Source of the DNA: Paraflavitalea devenefica
Lineage (GTDB): Bacteria; Bacteroidota; Bacteroidia; Chitinophagales; Chitinophagaceae
Length of the DNA: 64,000 bases
Reading direction: 5' to 3'
Assembly: GCF_011759375.1 (NCBI RefSeq)
Contig: NZ_JAARML010000003.1
Coordinates: 186,001 to 250,000, forward strand
The first letter of the stretch is position 1. Every line of letters begins with the position of its first letter. Below are positions 8,860 to 17,287 of the stretch, piece after piece. A program made the translations under genes and the position numbers. The notes beneath the pieces are model-generated. The model ran no database searches, was not told where the DNA came from, and worked only from the letters and a program-made list of their open reading frames with translations.

Positions 8860-8904
8860 AAAGGCAACAAGGCATAAAGGCAACAAGGCATCAGGGCAAG
8901 GCAT
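8860..8904. repeat. Tandem 16-bp repeat after a stop codon
   Basis: Two exact copies of AAAGGCAACAAGGCAT (8860-8875, 8876-8891) plus a shortened third copy (8892-8904) begin one base after the TAA at 8856-8858. The unit matches the degenerate copy at 4020-4050. It looks like a dispersed repeat that targets gene ends. Confidence 0.85.
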
Positions 8905-9012
8905 AGAATTTTTATACCTTTCTTCACTATCCATGCAACGAATTAACAACCAATTTGGTTTCGCTGGCATATAAGTTGAAAATATTTATTGAACCAAATA
9001 TCAATTTCATAT

Positions 9013-9600
9013 ATGAAAAAGAAATCACTGGCATTGTTAACAATCGCATTGGCCCTTACCACAGTCACCTTTGCCCAGGGTTTTCACCTTGGCTTCAAAG
9101 CAGGCGCCAACATTTTTAAGGTAGATGGTAAATCCTTTAACGACGAATTCAAATTTGGTTATAACCTGGGAGCTTTTGCTGAAATCAACTTTAGCAATAA
9201 ATGGGGTGTTCAACCAGAGCTTTTATGGAATCAAACCAATTACCGTACCGGTGATAATTTTGATGACCTGTATCCCGGTGGTAAGAATGATGTAGAAGGT
9301 AAGCTGAATTATATCAGTATTCCCATCCTGCTCACTTACCGGCCCGTTAAAATTTTCTCTTTACAGGCCGGTCCTCAATTCGGTATTTTAACCAGCCAGG
9401 ATAAAGACCTGCTGGGTGAAACCAAAGAAGCTTTTAAAAGCGGCGATTTCTCTATGCTGGGCGGCGCTCAACTGAACCTGGGTGCACTGCGCGTAGGTGG
9501 TCGTTATGTAGTTGGTTTAACTGATATTAATGATATTGACAACAGGGATAAATGGAAGAACCAGGGATTCCAGTTGTACCTGGGATTAACGATCTTGTAA
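9013..9600 (+). CDS. Outer-membrane beta-barrel protein (PorT/OmpX-like)
   Basis: 195 residues from ATG 9013 (MKKKSLALLTIALALTTVTFAQ, signal peptide, cleavage at FA-QG). The mature part starts FHLGFKAGANIFKVDG and continues with GYNLGAFAEINFS, WGVQPELLW, ISIPILLTYRP and LQAGPQFG. This is the repeating strand pattern of the Bacteroidota outer membrane beta-barrel family (PF13568-like), an eight-stranded barrel common in this phylum. A TTG at 8991 is in frame but would put eight residues before the signal peptide. Function is unknown; many homologues are abundant envelope proteins. A strong terminator follows. Confidence 0.9.
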   Translation: MKKKSLALLTIALALTTVTFAQGFHLGFKAGANIFKVDGKSFNDEFKFGYNLGAFAEINFSNKWGVQPELLWNQTNYRTGDNFDDLYPGGKNDVEGKLNYISIPILLTYRPVKIFSLQAGPQFGILTSQDKDLLGETKEAFKSGDFSMLGGAQLNLGALRVGGRYVVGLTDINDIDNRDKWKNQGFQLYLGLTIL

Positions 9601-9635
9601 TTGGTTCTTGTACCCAATGCAAAAGTACCCAACGT

Positions 9636-9676
9636 AAAGGTCTTGCGCGGACACCCGGCAAGACCTTTCTTTTTTG
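9636..9676 (+). terminator. Intrinsic terminator after the beta-barrel gene
   Basis: AAAGGTCTTGC (9636-9646) pairs with GCAAGACCTTT (9658-9668) around an 11-nt loop, followed by CTTTTTT. It lies between convergent genes and its T-tract serves plus-strand transcription. Confidence 0.9.
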
Positions 9677-9688
9677 ACCAGCTATATA

Positions 9689-10180
9689 TTATTGTACTGC
9701 CGGCCTGTTAATTGTTTTGCGCTGTGTTGCTGTACCGGTACGGGTAGTCAGCCACCTGTCTACCGAAAATTTCCCGCTGCCATTGATGGTAATGACGATG
9801 GCAATGGCCCAGAAGAGGATGTCAAATTCATACCCTTCTCCTTTGTTGCTGCCAAACCAGTTCATGAAGAAACCATTGGGCAGGTGATCTACAAAGAAAG
9901 CGCCCGCCATTACGATGGCCATGAGGGCTGCATTGATCCTGCCGGCAAAACCGATGAGCAATAGGAGAGCGCCTAACGATTCAATGAGAATGACGAGTGC
10001 GCTGAGCCAGGCGGGTAATCCCACGGTGCCGGTAAAATAGCCCATGGTATTGTTCCAGCCATAGCCGCCAAACCATCCGAACGCTTTCTGAAGTCCATGT
10101 CCCAGCATGACCACTCCCAGGGATACCCGTAATATAAGCCAGTTGTAATTGTTGGTAGTTGCTAATAATCGCTGTTGCAT
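9689..10180 (-). CDS. DoxX family membrane protein
   Basis: 163 residues with four predicted helices, and motifs LRVSLGVVMLGHGLQK near the N-terminus, PAWLSALVILIESLGALLLLIG and ALMAIVMAGAFFVDH, which are characteristic of the DoxX/SURF4-like family. Members are inner-membrane proteins linked to quinone or thiosulfate redox and oxidative stress, mostly uncharacterised. The C-terminus is a basic, Thr-rich tail after the last helix. Transcription is convergent with the beta-barrel gene. A Crp-type regulator lies upstream on the same strand but 170 bp away. Confidence 0.9.
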   Translation of the reverse strand: MQQRLLATTNNYNWLILRVSLGVVMLGHGLQKAFGWFGGYGWNNTMGYFTGTVGLPAWLSALVILIESLGALLLLIGFAGRINAALMAIVMAGAFFVDHLPNGFFMNWFGSNKGEGYEFDILFWAIAIVITINGSGKFSVDRWLTTRTGTATQRKTINRPAVQ

Positions 10181-10350
10181 AACTGATTTTTTGATCTTTG
10201 ATGATCTTGCAAAAATCCGTCAACAGGGTAGCTATATCCAATGACGTGTGGTAAGAAAAAACATTAACATAGGATAAGCCGTTTCGGGTTGCTGCCGCGG
10301 GTGGTAGTTGCTGACTGATTGGTGACCGGCTTGTGATTTATCGGCTGGTT

Positions 10351-10932
10351 TTATGGTTTGCCGGCTATCTGGCGGCGGATGCGACTGAGTGATTCAGGAG
10401 TGATGCCCAGGTAGGAAGCGATCTGTTTGAGCGAAAGACGTTGTTCAAATTGCGGATACCGGTTGATGAAGTTGAGGTAACGTTCTTCGGCGGAAAGGCT
10501 CATGTTTTCACTGAGGCGGCGCTGCATGGCTATATAGGCATTCTGTAGCAAAATGCGGTAGAAACGATCAAATTTGGGTATATCTGTGTACAATTGTTCC
10601 AGTTGACTTTTCTCAATAGTAAGCAATTCACAATCTTCCATGGCCTCTACATGGTATAAAGCGGGCTGCCCGCTCAGGAAACTGTACATATCGCCCGTCC
10701 ACCAGTCTTCAAAAGCAAACATAACAATATGCTCCTGGCCGCTGTTGTCTATATGGTAGGTACGGAGGGAACCCTTGTTCACAAAGCATTCGTAGCGGAA
10801 TATATCACCAGCCTGCACCAGGTACTGCCTTTTACGCAGGGTGCGGGGTTTAAGGACCGCTGTAAAGCGTGCTGTTTCTTCCGGCGTGAGTTGTATGAAG
10901 CGGGCAATGTTTTTGAGAATAAGATTATACAT
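10351..10932 (-). CDS. Crp/Fnr family transcriptional regulator
   Basis: 193 residues: a cyclic-nucleotide-binding-like beta-roll (about 1-125, with RKRQYLVQAGD, RYECFVNKGSLRTY) and a C-terminal helix-turn-helix (about 155-190, LSLKQIASYLGITPESLSRIRR). No FNR-type cysteines are seen. Lineage-specific proteins of this shape in Bacteroidota usually respond to unknown signals and sit beside a divergent target gene. Here the divergent gene starts 21 bp away, so the regulator probably controls that half-length PhzF-like gene or itself. Confidence 0.93.
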   Translation of the reverse strand: MYNLILKNIARFIQLTPEETARFTAVLKPRTLRKRQYLVQAGDIFRYECFVNKGSLRTYHIDNSGQEHIVMFAFEDWWTGDMYSFLSGQPALYHVEAMEDCELLTIEKSQLEQLYTDIPKFDRFYRILLQNAYIAMQRRLSENMSLSAEERYLNFINRYPQFEQRLSLKQIASYLGITPESLSRIRRQIAGKP

Positions 10933-10953
10933 GGACTAAAGGTAGGTTAGTAT

Positions 10954-11478
10954 ATGAAAACGAAAAGTGACAAGAAGGGTACTGTTCTACAGGCCCCCGA
11001 GTATGCCCCTGTAAAAGAAAATGAGCAGGTATTGTGGTCGCTGGGTATTACCCCCGATCATATTGCCGCCCTGCCCATGATCGTAAATACCGGCACTGCT
11101 TTCCTGGTGCTGGAAGTACGGAATAAGGAAGTACTGCAATCCCTGCGACCTGTTGCCATCCCCCTGCGCCTGTTATTGGAGCAATATGGCCTGGCCGGGT
11201 ATTGTGTTTTTTGCCGTCATACCGGCGGGCAGGCTGATGCCACCGCCTGCATTTTTACCGCTTCGCCGCAGGAGCCTGCCAGCCTTTACCAAGTTCCGGC
11301 TGCCGGGGCCCTGGCCTGCTATCTGTATGATATTGTGATGATTAAGAAGGAGGAAATGGTTATTTCCCTGGGTTATTGCCCCAGGCCCGACGTTATGACC
11401 CGTCTTGTTGTTCACCTGCATCTGCAGGAGGGAAAGATCTTTTCGCTGCAACCTGTAGCAGATGAGCCGGTCCATTAA
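10954..11478 (+). CDS. Half-length PhzF-like protein
   Basis: 174 residues. MIVNTGTAFLVLEV (about 42-55), LRPVAIPLRLLLEQYG and a later PAAGALACYLYDI resemble the C-terminal half of PhzF-type isomerases, where PVVVNTG and a PATGSA-like glycine loop occur in this order. The N-terminal half, which carries the catalytic Glu of PhzF, is absent: the gene starts 21 bp from the divergent Crp-type gene, leaving no room. The frame is intact over 174 codons, so it may be a real small protein derived from PhzF rather than fresh decay. The assignment rests on motif resemblance; function unknown. Confidence 0.65.
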   Translation: MKTKSDKKGTVLQAPEYAPVKENEQVLWSLGITPDHIAALPMIVNTGTAFLVLEVRNKEVLQSLRPVAIPLRLLLEQYGLAGYCVFCRHTGGQADATACIFTASPQEPASLYQVPAAGALACYLYDIVMIKKEEMVISLGYCPRPDVMTRLVVHLHLQEGKIFSLQPVADEPVH

Positions 11479-11522
11479 CCCGGCCCGATAGCACCCTATA
11501 TTGGTTGTATCTTTGGTCGAAC

Positions 11523-11553
11523 CGGTAAGGTCCTGTGCCCCTTGTGCTTACCG
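11523..11553. promoter_or_regulatory. Inverted repeat in the lon leader region
   Basis: CGGTAAG (11523-11529) and CTTACCG (11547-11553) form a 7-bp inverted repeat with a 17-nt spacer, about 135 bp before the lon start. It may be an operator or simple RNA structure; there is no T-tract, so a terminator is unlikely. No heat-shock element of known type is recognised. Confidence 0.3.
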
Positions 11554-11687
11554 TATAGCCGGCATTCAATCTGACAGTATTGATCCCTGCTACCCGGTTG
11601 GCACTAAACTTGACCTATATACCCTCCACTTCAAAATCCAAGGATTTTAAGAATAGACGTGCTATTTTGTCATTGATAAACTGTAGT

Positions 11688-14102
11688 ATGAGTAGTATAA
11701 AAGAACCCTCGATATTGTTTCAGCCCGAAGATGATATGGATTTTATCCCCATAATCCCTCTGAATGAAAATGAAGGTGATAACGGCCCTGAAGTAGTTAT
11801 TCCAAGCGAATTGCCACTATTGCCACTGAGAAATACGGTGTTGTTTCCCGGGGTGGTATTACCCATCACGGTGGGGCGCGATAAGAGCATTAAGGCGATC
11901 AATGATGCTTATAAGGCTGACAAATTGGTAGGCGTAGTGGCGCAAAAAGACAGTGATGTGGAAGACCCTACTGTCAGCGACCTGGAAGATATTGGTACCG
12001 TAGCGAGAATTATTAAACTGATTAAGATGCCCGATGGGGGCACCACGGTGATCATACAAGGAAAAAAGCGTTTTAAAATAGCCGGCATCCTTACCGATGA
12101 CCCTTATTTCAAGGCGCAGATCAGTTTACTGGAAGAAGATGATATAGCCAATAAGCCGGAGGATTTTGAGGCTTATGTGTCCAATATCAAGGACCTGGCC
12201 ACGCAGATCATCCAGTTATCCCCGAATATTCCTTCAGATGCCGCTATTATTTTAAAGAATATTGAGAATCCTTCTTTCCTGATCCATTTTATTTCCAGCA
12301 ATCTTAATACGGAGTTGATAGAGAAGCAAAAGTTGCTGGAAATGAATAATATAGAAGCCAGGGCCGATCTGCTGATGCAGTTACTGCAACGCGAGTTGCA
12401 GTTTGCAGAGCTGAAGAATAAGGTGACTACGAAGACGAAGACGGAACTGGATAAACAGCAGCGGGAGTATTTCCTGCAGCAGCAGATGAAGAGCATCAAA
12501 GAGGAATTGGGCGGCGATACGAATGACCGGGAGATCAGGGAGATGAAGAACAAGGCAGAAAATACGAAGTGGTCCGAAGCTGCCCGGGAGATGTTCAAGA
12601 AGGGGATTGAGAAGCTGGAGCGTATGCATCCCAGCACGCCTGATTATTCGGTGGTATATAATCACCTTGACCTGATGCTTGACCTGCCCTGGGGCATTTA
12701 TACAAAAGACCTGTATGACCTGAAGAAAGCCAGGAAGGTACTTGACCATGACCATTATGGCATGAATAAGGTGAAAGAACGTATCCTGGAATACCTGGCA
12801 GTACTCAAGCTGAAGGGTGATATGAAGAGCCCGATCCTTTGTTTTATTGGTCCTCCGGGTATTGGTAAAACCTCGCTGGGGCGCAGTATTGCCAGCGCTA
12901 TTGAGCGTAAGTATGTACGCATCAGCCTGGGCGGATTGCATGACGAAAGTGAGATCAGGGGGCACCGTAAGACGTATATCGGCGCTATGCCCGGCCGTAT
13001 TGTTCAATCGCTCCGCAAGATAAAATCTTCTAATCCTGTAGTGATCCTTGATGAGATTGATAAGGTAGGGACTGATTTCCGGGGCGACCCTTCTTCCGCT
13101 TTACTGGAAGTACTGGACCCCGAGCAGAACCATACTTTTTATGATAATTACCTCGAACTGGAATATGATCTGAGCAAGGTGTTGTTTATCGCCACGGCGA
13201 ATGACATTAATAATATTCAACCGGCATTGCGCGACCGCCTGGAGATTATTGACCTCAGTGGTTACGCTGTGGAAGAGAAGATCGAGATCGCCAAACGTCA
13301 CCTGCTGCCCAAGCAGAAAGAAGCGCATGGATTGAAGGATATCAATTTCAAGATAGGTGATAAGGTGCTGGAAAAGATTGTCCAGGATTATACCAGGGAG
13401 AGCGGCGTACGGGAACTGGACCGTTACCTGGCGTCGGTAATGCGCTATGAAGCAAAGGAATATGCTATTAAGGGCAAAGTAAAGAGTACACTTACAGCCA
13501 ATGATATAGAGAAGATACTGGGTAAGCCCCGCTTCAGCAATGAAATATACAAGGTGGCCAATATGCCCGGTGTGGCAGTTGGTTTGGCCTGGACGTATGT
13601 AGGCGGTGATATCCTGTTTGTGGAAACCAGCCTTAGTGACGGCAAAGGAGAGTTGAAGCTGACCGGCAACCTGGGTAATGTGATGAAGGAAAGCGCTACC
13701 ACTGCACTGACCTGGCTGCAATCGAATGCCAAAAAGGTGGATATTGACAGTCACATTTTTGAAAAGAAAACGATCCATGTGCATGTACCGGAAGGCGCTG
13801 TGCCCAAGGATGGACCCAGTGCGGGCATTACGATGATGTCGGCTATCTGCTCGGCTGTAACCGGCAGGCGCATAAAGCCTTACCTGGCCATGACAGGTGA
13901 GATCACTTTACGGGGACAGGTATTGCCGGTAGGTGGTATTAAGGAGAAGGTATTGGCAGCCCGCCGTGCAGGACTAAAGGAGGTTATCCTCTGCTGGCAG
14001 AATGAAAAAGATATCCAGGAGATAGATTCCAATTTTATCAAGGGATTGAAGTTCCATTTTGTGAAGACGATGCAGCAGGTGCTGGAACTGGCGCTGGTAT
14101 AA
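11688..14102 (+). CDS. lon: ATP-dependent protease Lon (LonA type)
   Basis: 804 residues from ATG 11688 (MSSIKEPSIL). A TTG-initiated frame from 11580 would add 36 poorly conserved residues. Domains in order: N-terminal substrate-binding LON domain (from LPLLPLRNTVLFPG), coiled-coil linker (REYFLQQQMKSIKEELG), AAA+ module with Walker A GPPGIGKT at 388-395 and Walker B VVILDEIDK, and the protease domain with the Ser711 (GPSAGI) and Lys754 (GGIKEK) catalytic dyad. The Ser-Lys spacing of 43 equals that of E. coli Lon. It degrades misfolded and regulatory proteins in the cytoplasm. It is monocistronic, followed by a strong terminator. Confidence 0.98.
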   Translation: MSSIKEPSILFQPEDDMDFIPIIPLNENEGDNGPEVVIPSELPLLPLRNTVLFPGVVLPITVGRDKSIKAINDAYKADKLVGVVAQKDSDVEDPTVSDLEDIGTVARIIKLIKMPDGGTTVIIQGKKRFKIAGILTDDPYFKAQISLLEEDDIANKPEDFEAYVSNIKDLATQIIQLSPNIPSDAAIILKNIENPSFLIHFISSNLNTELIEKQKLLEMNNIEARADLLMQLLQRELQFAELKNKVTTKTKTELDKQQREYFLQQQMKSIKEELGGDTNDREIREMKNKAENTKWSEAAREMFKKGIEKLERMHPSTPDYSVVYNHLDLMLDLPWGIYTKDLYDLKKARKVLDHDHYGMNKVKERILEYLAVLKLKGDMKSPILCFIGPPGIGKTSLGRSIASAIERKYVRISLGGLHDESEIRGHRKTYIGAMPGRIVQSLRKIKSSNPVVILDEIDKVGTDFRGDPSSALLEVLDPEQNHTFYDNYLELEYDLSKVLFIATANDINNIQPALRDRLEIIDLSGYAVEEKIEIAKRHLLPKQKEAHGLKDINFKIGDKVLEKIVQDYTRESGVRELDRYLASVMRYEAKEYAIKGKVKSTLTANDIEKILGKPRFSNEIYKVANMPGVAVGLAWTYVGGDILFVETSLSDGKGELKLTGNLGNVMKESATTALTWLQSNAKKVDIDSHIFEKKTIHVHVPEGAVPKDGPSAGITMMSAICSAVTGRRIKPYLAMTGEITLRGQVLPVGGIKEKVLAARRAGLKEVILCWQNEKDIQEIDSNFIKGLKFHFVKTMQQVLELALV

Positions 14103-14249
14103 TTTCCTTTAATGGGATTTTAATAAAATTGTGATTCGTAAAATGAACAAAGAAATTGAACCCTTGTTATATTAGTATAGTGATCATTAACGAAGCAAAT
14201 TCAAGATTACTATAAATTTTTTCATGTTGGTTGTTTTAAGGGTTAAAGG

Positions 14250-14281
14250 AATTCCTCCATATCCATGGAGGAATTTTTTTT
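14250..14281 (+). terminator. Intrinsic terminator after lon
   Basis: AATTCCTCCAT (14250-14260) pairs with ATGGAGGAATT (14265-14275) around a 4-nt loop and runs into a stretch of eight T. This is a textbook rho-independent terminator in the plus direction. Confidence 0.93.
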
Positions 14282-14327
14282 AACAAAACCTTGAGAATTA
14301 TCACCTATTTTCGTTTGCATCTATTGC

Positions 14328-15374
14328 ATGCGGAAAGTATTGCTGATACAGGTGTTACTGCTGATACAGGTTTGTGGGGTGGCTCAAACCCTGGGTGGCA
14401 ACACCGTTTATAATTTCCTCCGTCTCTCCAATACGCCTCAATTAACCGCGCTCGGCGGCATTAATGTATCCAATCAAACGGCTGATATAGGTCTTGCCTG
14501 GCATAATCCTGCGCTGTTGCGGCCGGCCATGCATACACAGGCCAATCTTGTTTTCAATGCTTTTTATGGGGATATCCGTAATTATCACCTGCTGATGGGG
14601 TTCAGACATGAAGGCTGGAAAACCAATTTTGCTGCAGGCGTTAATTATTTCAATTATGGCTCTATACCGGAAACAGACATGGTTGGTAACCGATACGGTG
14701 ATCTCAGGCCATCGGATTATGTGGTACAGGTGTCGGCCAGCCGTCAGTATATGGAACGTTGGTTTTATGGCGCTACTATCAAGTTTGTTCACTCCAATTA
14801 TGGCCAATACCGCTCTACCGGGCTGGCATTGGATGCAGGCCTCAGCTATACAGATACAGCACAGCTTATACAGGCATCATTGGTGATCAAAAATATGGGC
14901 GCCCAACTCAAGGCTTATACGGGTACAGCATCGGGCGATCTTCCTTTTGACCTGCAGGCAGGTATTTCCAAAAGGTTGGCCAGGGCGCCCCTGCAATTCT
15001 CCCTCACAGCCCACCACCTGCACCTGTTTGATATTGCTTATCGCGATACGGCTTTCAACAATGAAAATGGATTTGACCAGAATATGGGGGACAAAAAGTT
15101 CACTTTTGATAAATTATTTCGTCATATCGTATTGTCCATGCAGTTATATATCACTGATAAAGTAGAGGTTAGCGTGGGTTACAATCACTTGCGGCGCAGG
15201 GAGTTGAATGTGGGCAATACCGGCAATGGCATTAATGGTTTTTCCTTGGGTGCAGGCGCTTTGTTTAAAAGGATCCAGATCAGGTATGCCCGGAGCTATT
15301 ACCAGAACAATACTGCTTATAACCAATTCGGTCTTTCCCTTAAGCTGACTGATTATTTCGGCGCCGGCCGGTAA
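14328..15374 (+). CDS. porQ: Type IX secretion system protein PorQ (outer-membrane barrel)
   Basis: 348 residues with a signal peptide (MRKVLLIQVLLLIQVCGVAQ). The mature start, LGGNTVYNFLRLSNTPQLTALGG, and the next WHNPALL are diagnostic for PorQ, a PorV-like FadL-type barrel. Further barrel strands (GVNYFNYGS, QVSASRQYMERW, FSLGAGALFKRIQIRYARSYY) are seen to the end. PorQ takes part in the type IX system that exports proteins with C-terminal targeting domains and attaches some to lipopolysaccharide. In many Bacteroidota porQ sits beside cmk; here it stands alone after lon. Confidence 0.88.
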   Translation: MRKVLLIQVLLLIQVCGVAQTLGGNTVYNFLRLSNTPQLTALGGINVSNQTADIGLAWHNPALLRPAMHTQANLVFNAFYGDIRNYHLLMGFRHEGWKTNFAAGVNYFNYGSIPETDMVGNRYGDLRPSDYVVQVSASRQYMERWFYGATIKFVHSNYGQYRSTGLALDAGLSYTDTAQLIQASLVIKNMGAQLKAYTGTASGDLPFDLQAGISKRLARAPLQFSLTAHHLHLFDIAYRDTAFNNENGFDQNMGDKKFTFDKLFRHIVLSMQLYITDKVEVSVGYNHLRRRELNVGNTGNGINGFSLGAGALFKRIQIRYARSYYQNNTAYNQFGLSLKLTDYFGAGR

Positions 15375-15539
15375 ATAATCCGCATCAGGATACTGGTAAT
15401 TAATTGTTTACCCTTAGATTTTGTTAACCACTTTCTTTGACTTTCTTAAAAAGACGCCACAATTTTCTTTATTTGGCCCGGATTCAAGTATTTTAGTAGC
15501 TATGCCCTGAAGGGGACAGGATGTTTGTAACTGCCTGGT

Positions 15540-15626
15540 ATGCACGAAACAATGAATCTGAAAGGGTTGATAATTGTCAAAGCCGGAGCAGTGATAATTG
15601 TATATTTTATCATGCGTTCGTATTAA
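15540..15626 (+). CDS. Possible 28-residue membrane peptide
   Basis: An open frame (ATG 15540 or 15552) encodes a short peptide with a single hydrophobic segment, LIIVKAGAVIIVYFIM, ending RSY. The stop is 14 bp upstream of the receiver-only regulator, a spacing expected for a leader or co-transcribed small gene. Length is too short for statistics; the frame could be chance. The evidence is hydrophobicity and position only. Confidence 0.28.
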   Translation: MHETMNLKGLIIVKAGAVIIVYFIMRSY

Positions 15627-15640
15627 AATAAATCCGTTGA

Positions 15641-16045
15641 ATGATCAAAGTGGTTATTGTAGATGATCACCGCCTGGTGCGGGAAGCGTGGAAGCTGGTA
15701 TTAAACCGGGATAACAGGTTGTCCGTAGCTGCTATTTGTGAAAACGGCTTCCGGGCGGTGGAAGCCTGCCGGAACCTTCATCCGGATGTGGTGCTGATGG
15801 ATATTAATATGGACCCCATGAACGGTATTGAAGCCACCAAGGCCATTCGTGAATTCTCCAACGATATTAAGATTATCGGTATTTCTGTACATACAGACCT
15901 TTCTTATATCAATGCATTGATGCAGGCCGGGGGCAATGGTTATGTAACGAAGAATTCCTCCGGGGAAGAGATGATCGGCGCTATTATGCTGGTGATGGAA
16001 GGCCAGCAGTATTTCTGTAAAGAGATTGCTGATATTATTAATTAG
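15641..16045 (+). CDS. Receiver-only response regulator (NarL/FixJ type without HTH)
   Basis: 134 residues covering a complete receiver domain: acidic pair in IVDDHRLVRE, phosphoacceptor D54 (VVLMDINMDPMNG), and Lys in GYVTKNSSGEEM. The sequence is NarL-like up to the point where the linker to the LuxR-type helix-turn-helix would begin (GQQYFCKEIADII), then stops. Family members with this tail normally continue into a DNA-binding domain. So this is either a dedicated single-domain phosphate sink or signalling protein, or an old C-terminal truncation. The terminator follows within 25 bp and no HTH remnant is seen. No histidine kinase is adjacent. Confidence 0.9.
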   Translation: MIKVVIVDDHRLVREAWKLVLNRDNRLSVAAICENGFRAVEACRNLHPDVVLMDINMDPMNGIEATKAIREFSNDIKIIGISVHTDLSYINALMQAGGNGYVTKNSSGEEMIGAIMLVMEGQQYFCKEIADIIN

Positions 16046-16065
16046 CCAAGGTTTATCACTACATA

Positions 16066-16097
16066 ATAAAGCCTGAAGAGCAGTCTTCAGGCTTTAT
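16066..16097. terminator. Bidirectional terminator between response regulator and bioB
   Basis: ATAAAGCCTGAAG (16066-16078) pairs perfectly with CTTCAGGCTTTAT (16085-16097) around a 6-nt loop. It lies between convergent genes and can serve both. Confidence 0.85.
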
Positions 16098-16119
16098 GCT
16101 TTTATAGCGTACTTGTTAT

Positions 16120-17124
16120 TCAGGCAGTAGCTGCTTCCAATGCATGGGTATGAATAGCCTGTTCTGGCTCGCCTTTAAAGGCTTCCCTTGGTTTTAAGCC
16201 CAGCATATCAAACATGGCCATGTCCTCATCAAATGTAGGATTGGGCGTAGTGAGCAGCTTGTCGCCAGCGAAGATGGAATTGGCGCCGGCCATAAAGCAC
16301 AGGCTCTGATCGGCAATGCTCATGCTGGTGCGGCCGGCACTAAGTCGTACCATAGCTTTGGGCATAAGTATACGGGCTGTGGCAATCATACGTACCATGT
16401 CCCATACGTTCACTTTGGTATTGTGCTCAAGCGGTGTTCCTTTTACAGGCACCAGGGCATTCACCGGAACGCTTTCCGGATGTTGCGGCATGGTAGCGAG
16501 GGTATGCAGCATTTGAATCCGGTCGTCATGCGTTTCTCCCAGTCCTACGATCCCGCCACAACAAACAGATACGCCGGCTTTGCGTACATTGTCCAGCGTT
16601 TGCAGGCGGTCGTCATAGGTGCGGGTAGTGATGATCTCACCATAGTATTCTGAAGAGGTGTCGAGGTTATGGTTGTAGGCATATAAACCGGCATCGGCTA
16701 ATTTCTGCGCCTGGTCTTCTGTAAGCATACCCAGGGTACAACATACTTCCATACCCAGTTCATTTACGCCTTTCACCATGTCCAGCACCCTGTCAAAGTC
16801 GCGGTTATTGCGTACTTCCCGCCAGGCAGCGCCCATACAAAAGCGGGTGGATCCGGCTTCTTTTGCCTTTTTGGCATATTCCAGCACTTCATCTTTCTTC
16901 ATTAAAGCCTGTACGTTCACATCTGTATGATAACGGGCAGCCTGCGGACAATAGGCGCAATCCTCTGAACAGCCCCCGGTTTTGATGGATAAGAGGGTAC
17001 ATACCTGCACCTCTCCGGTATCATTATATTGACGATGTATGGTGGCAGCGCGATAAACCAGCTCCAGCAGGGGGGTGTTATAGATCTCTTTTACCTCGGA
17101 TAGCGTCCAGTCGGATTTTATCAT
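16120..17124 (-). CDS. bioB: Biotin synthase
   Basis: 334 residues, the usual BioB length. The radical SAM cluster motif CxxxCxxC is C52, C56 and C59 (GGCSEDCAYCPQ). YNHNLDTSSEYY, GGIVGLGET and the C-terminal RLSAGRTSM and FMAGANSIFAGDKLLTT are BioB-specific motifs; Cys, Asn and Arg residues there bind the auxiliary 2Fe-2S cluster and dethiobiotin. It inserts sulfur into dethiobiotin in the last step of biotin synthesis. No other bio gene is adjacent, so the pathway must be encoded elsewhere or dethiobiotin obtained otherwise. A TATATTCG -7-like box lies on the same strand about 30 bp upstream. Confidence 0.98.
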   Translation of the reverse strand: MIKSDWTLSEVKEIYNTPLLELVYRAATIHRQYNDTGEVQVCTLLSIKTGGCSEDCAYCPQAARYHTDVNVQALMKKDEVLEYAKKAKEAGSTRFCMGAAWREVRNNRDFDRVLDMVKGVNELGMEVCCTLGMLTEDQAQKLADAGLYAYNHNLDTSSEYYGEIITTRTYDDRLQTLDNVRKAGVSVCCGGIVGLGETHDDRIQMLHTLATMPQHPESVPVNALVPVKGTPLEHNTKVNVWDMVRMIATARILMPKAMVRLSAGRTSMSIADQSLCFMAGANSIFAGDKLLTTPNPTFDEDMAMFDMLGLKPREAFKGEPEQAIHTHALEAATA

Positions 17125-17287
17125 AGCTAATTTTTTACACTTTAACAGCGAATATAATGTTTTAGGTTATTTGTTTGACCTCAAATGCTCCGGCAATATT
17201 ACCAAGTTTCCCTGACTTAGGTTTGATTCGTTTCTGCAATCACCGGAGGGTATGCCCTGATTTTTTTCGCATTTGTGGATAACATCG

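Noticed and set aside
13101..13784. Long minus-strand frame inside lon
   Set aside because: Antisense shadow of the Lon coding strand.
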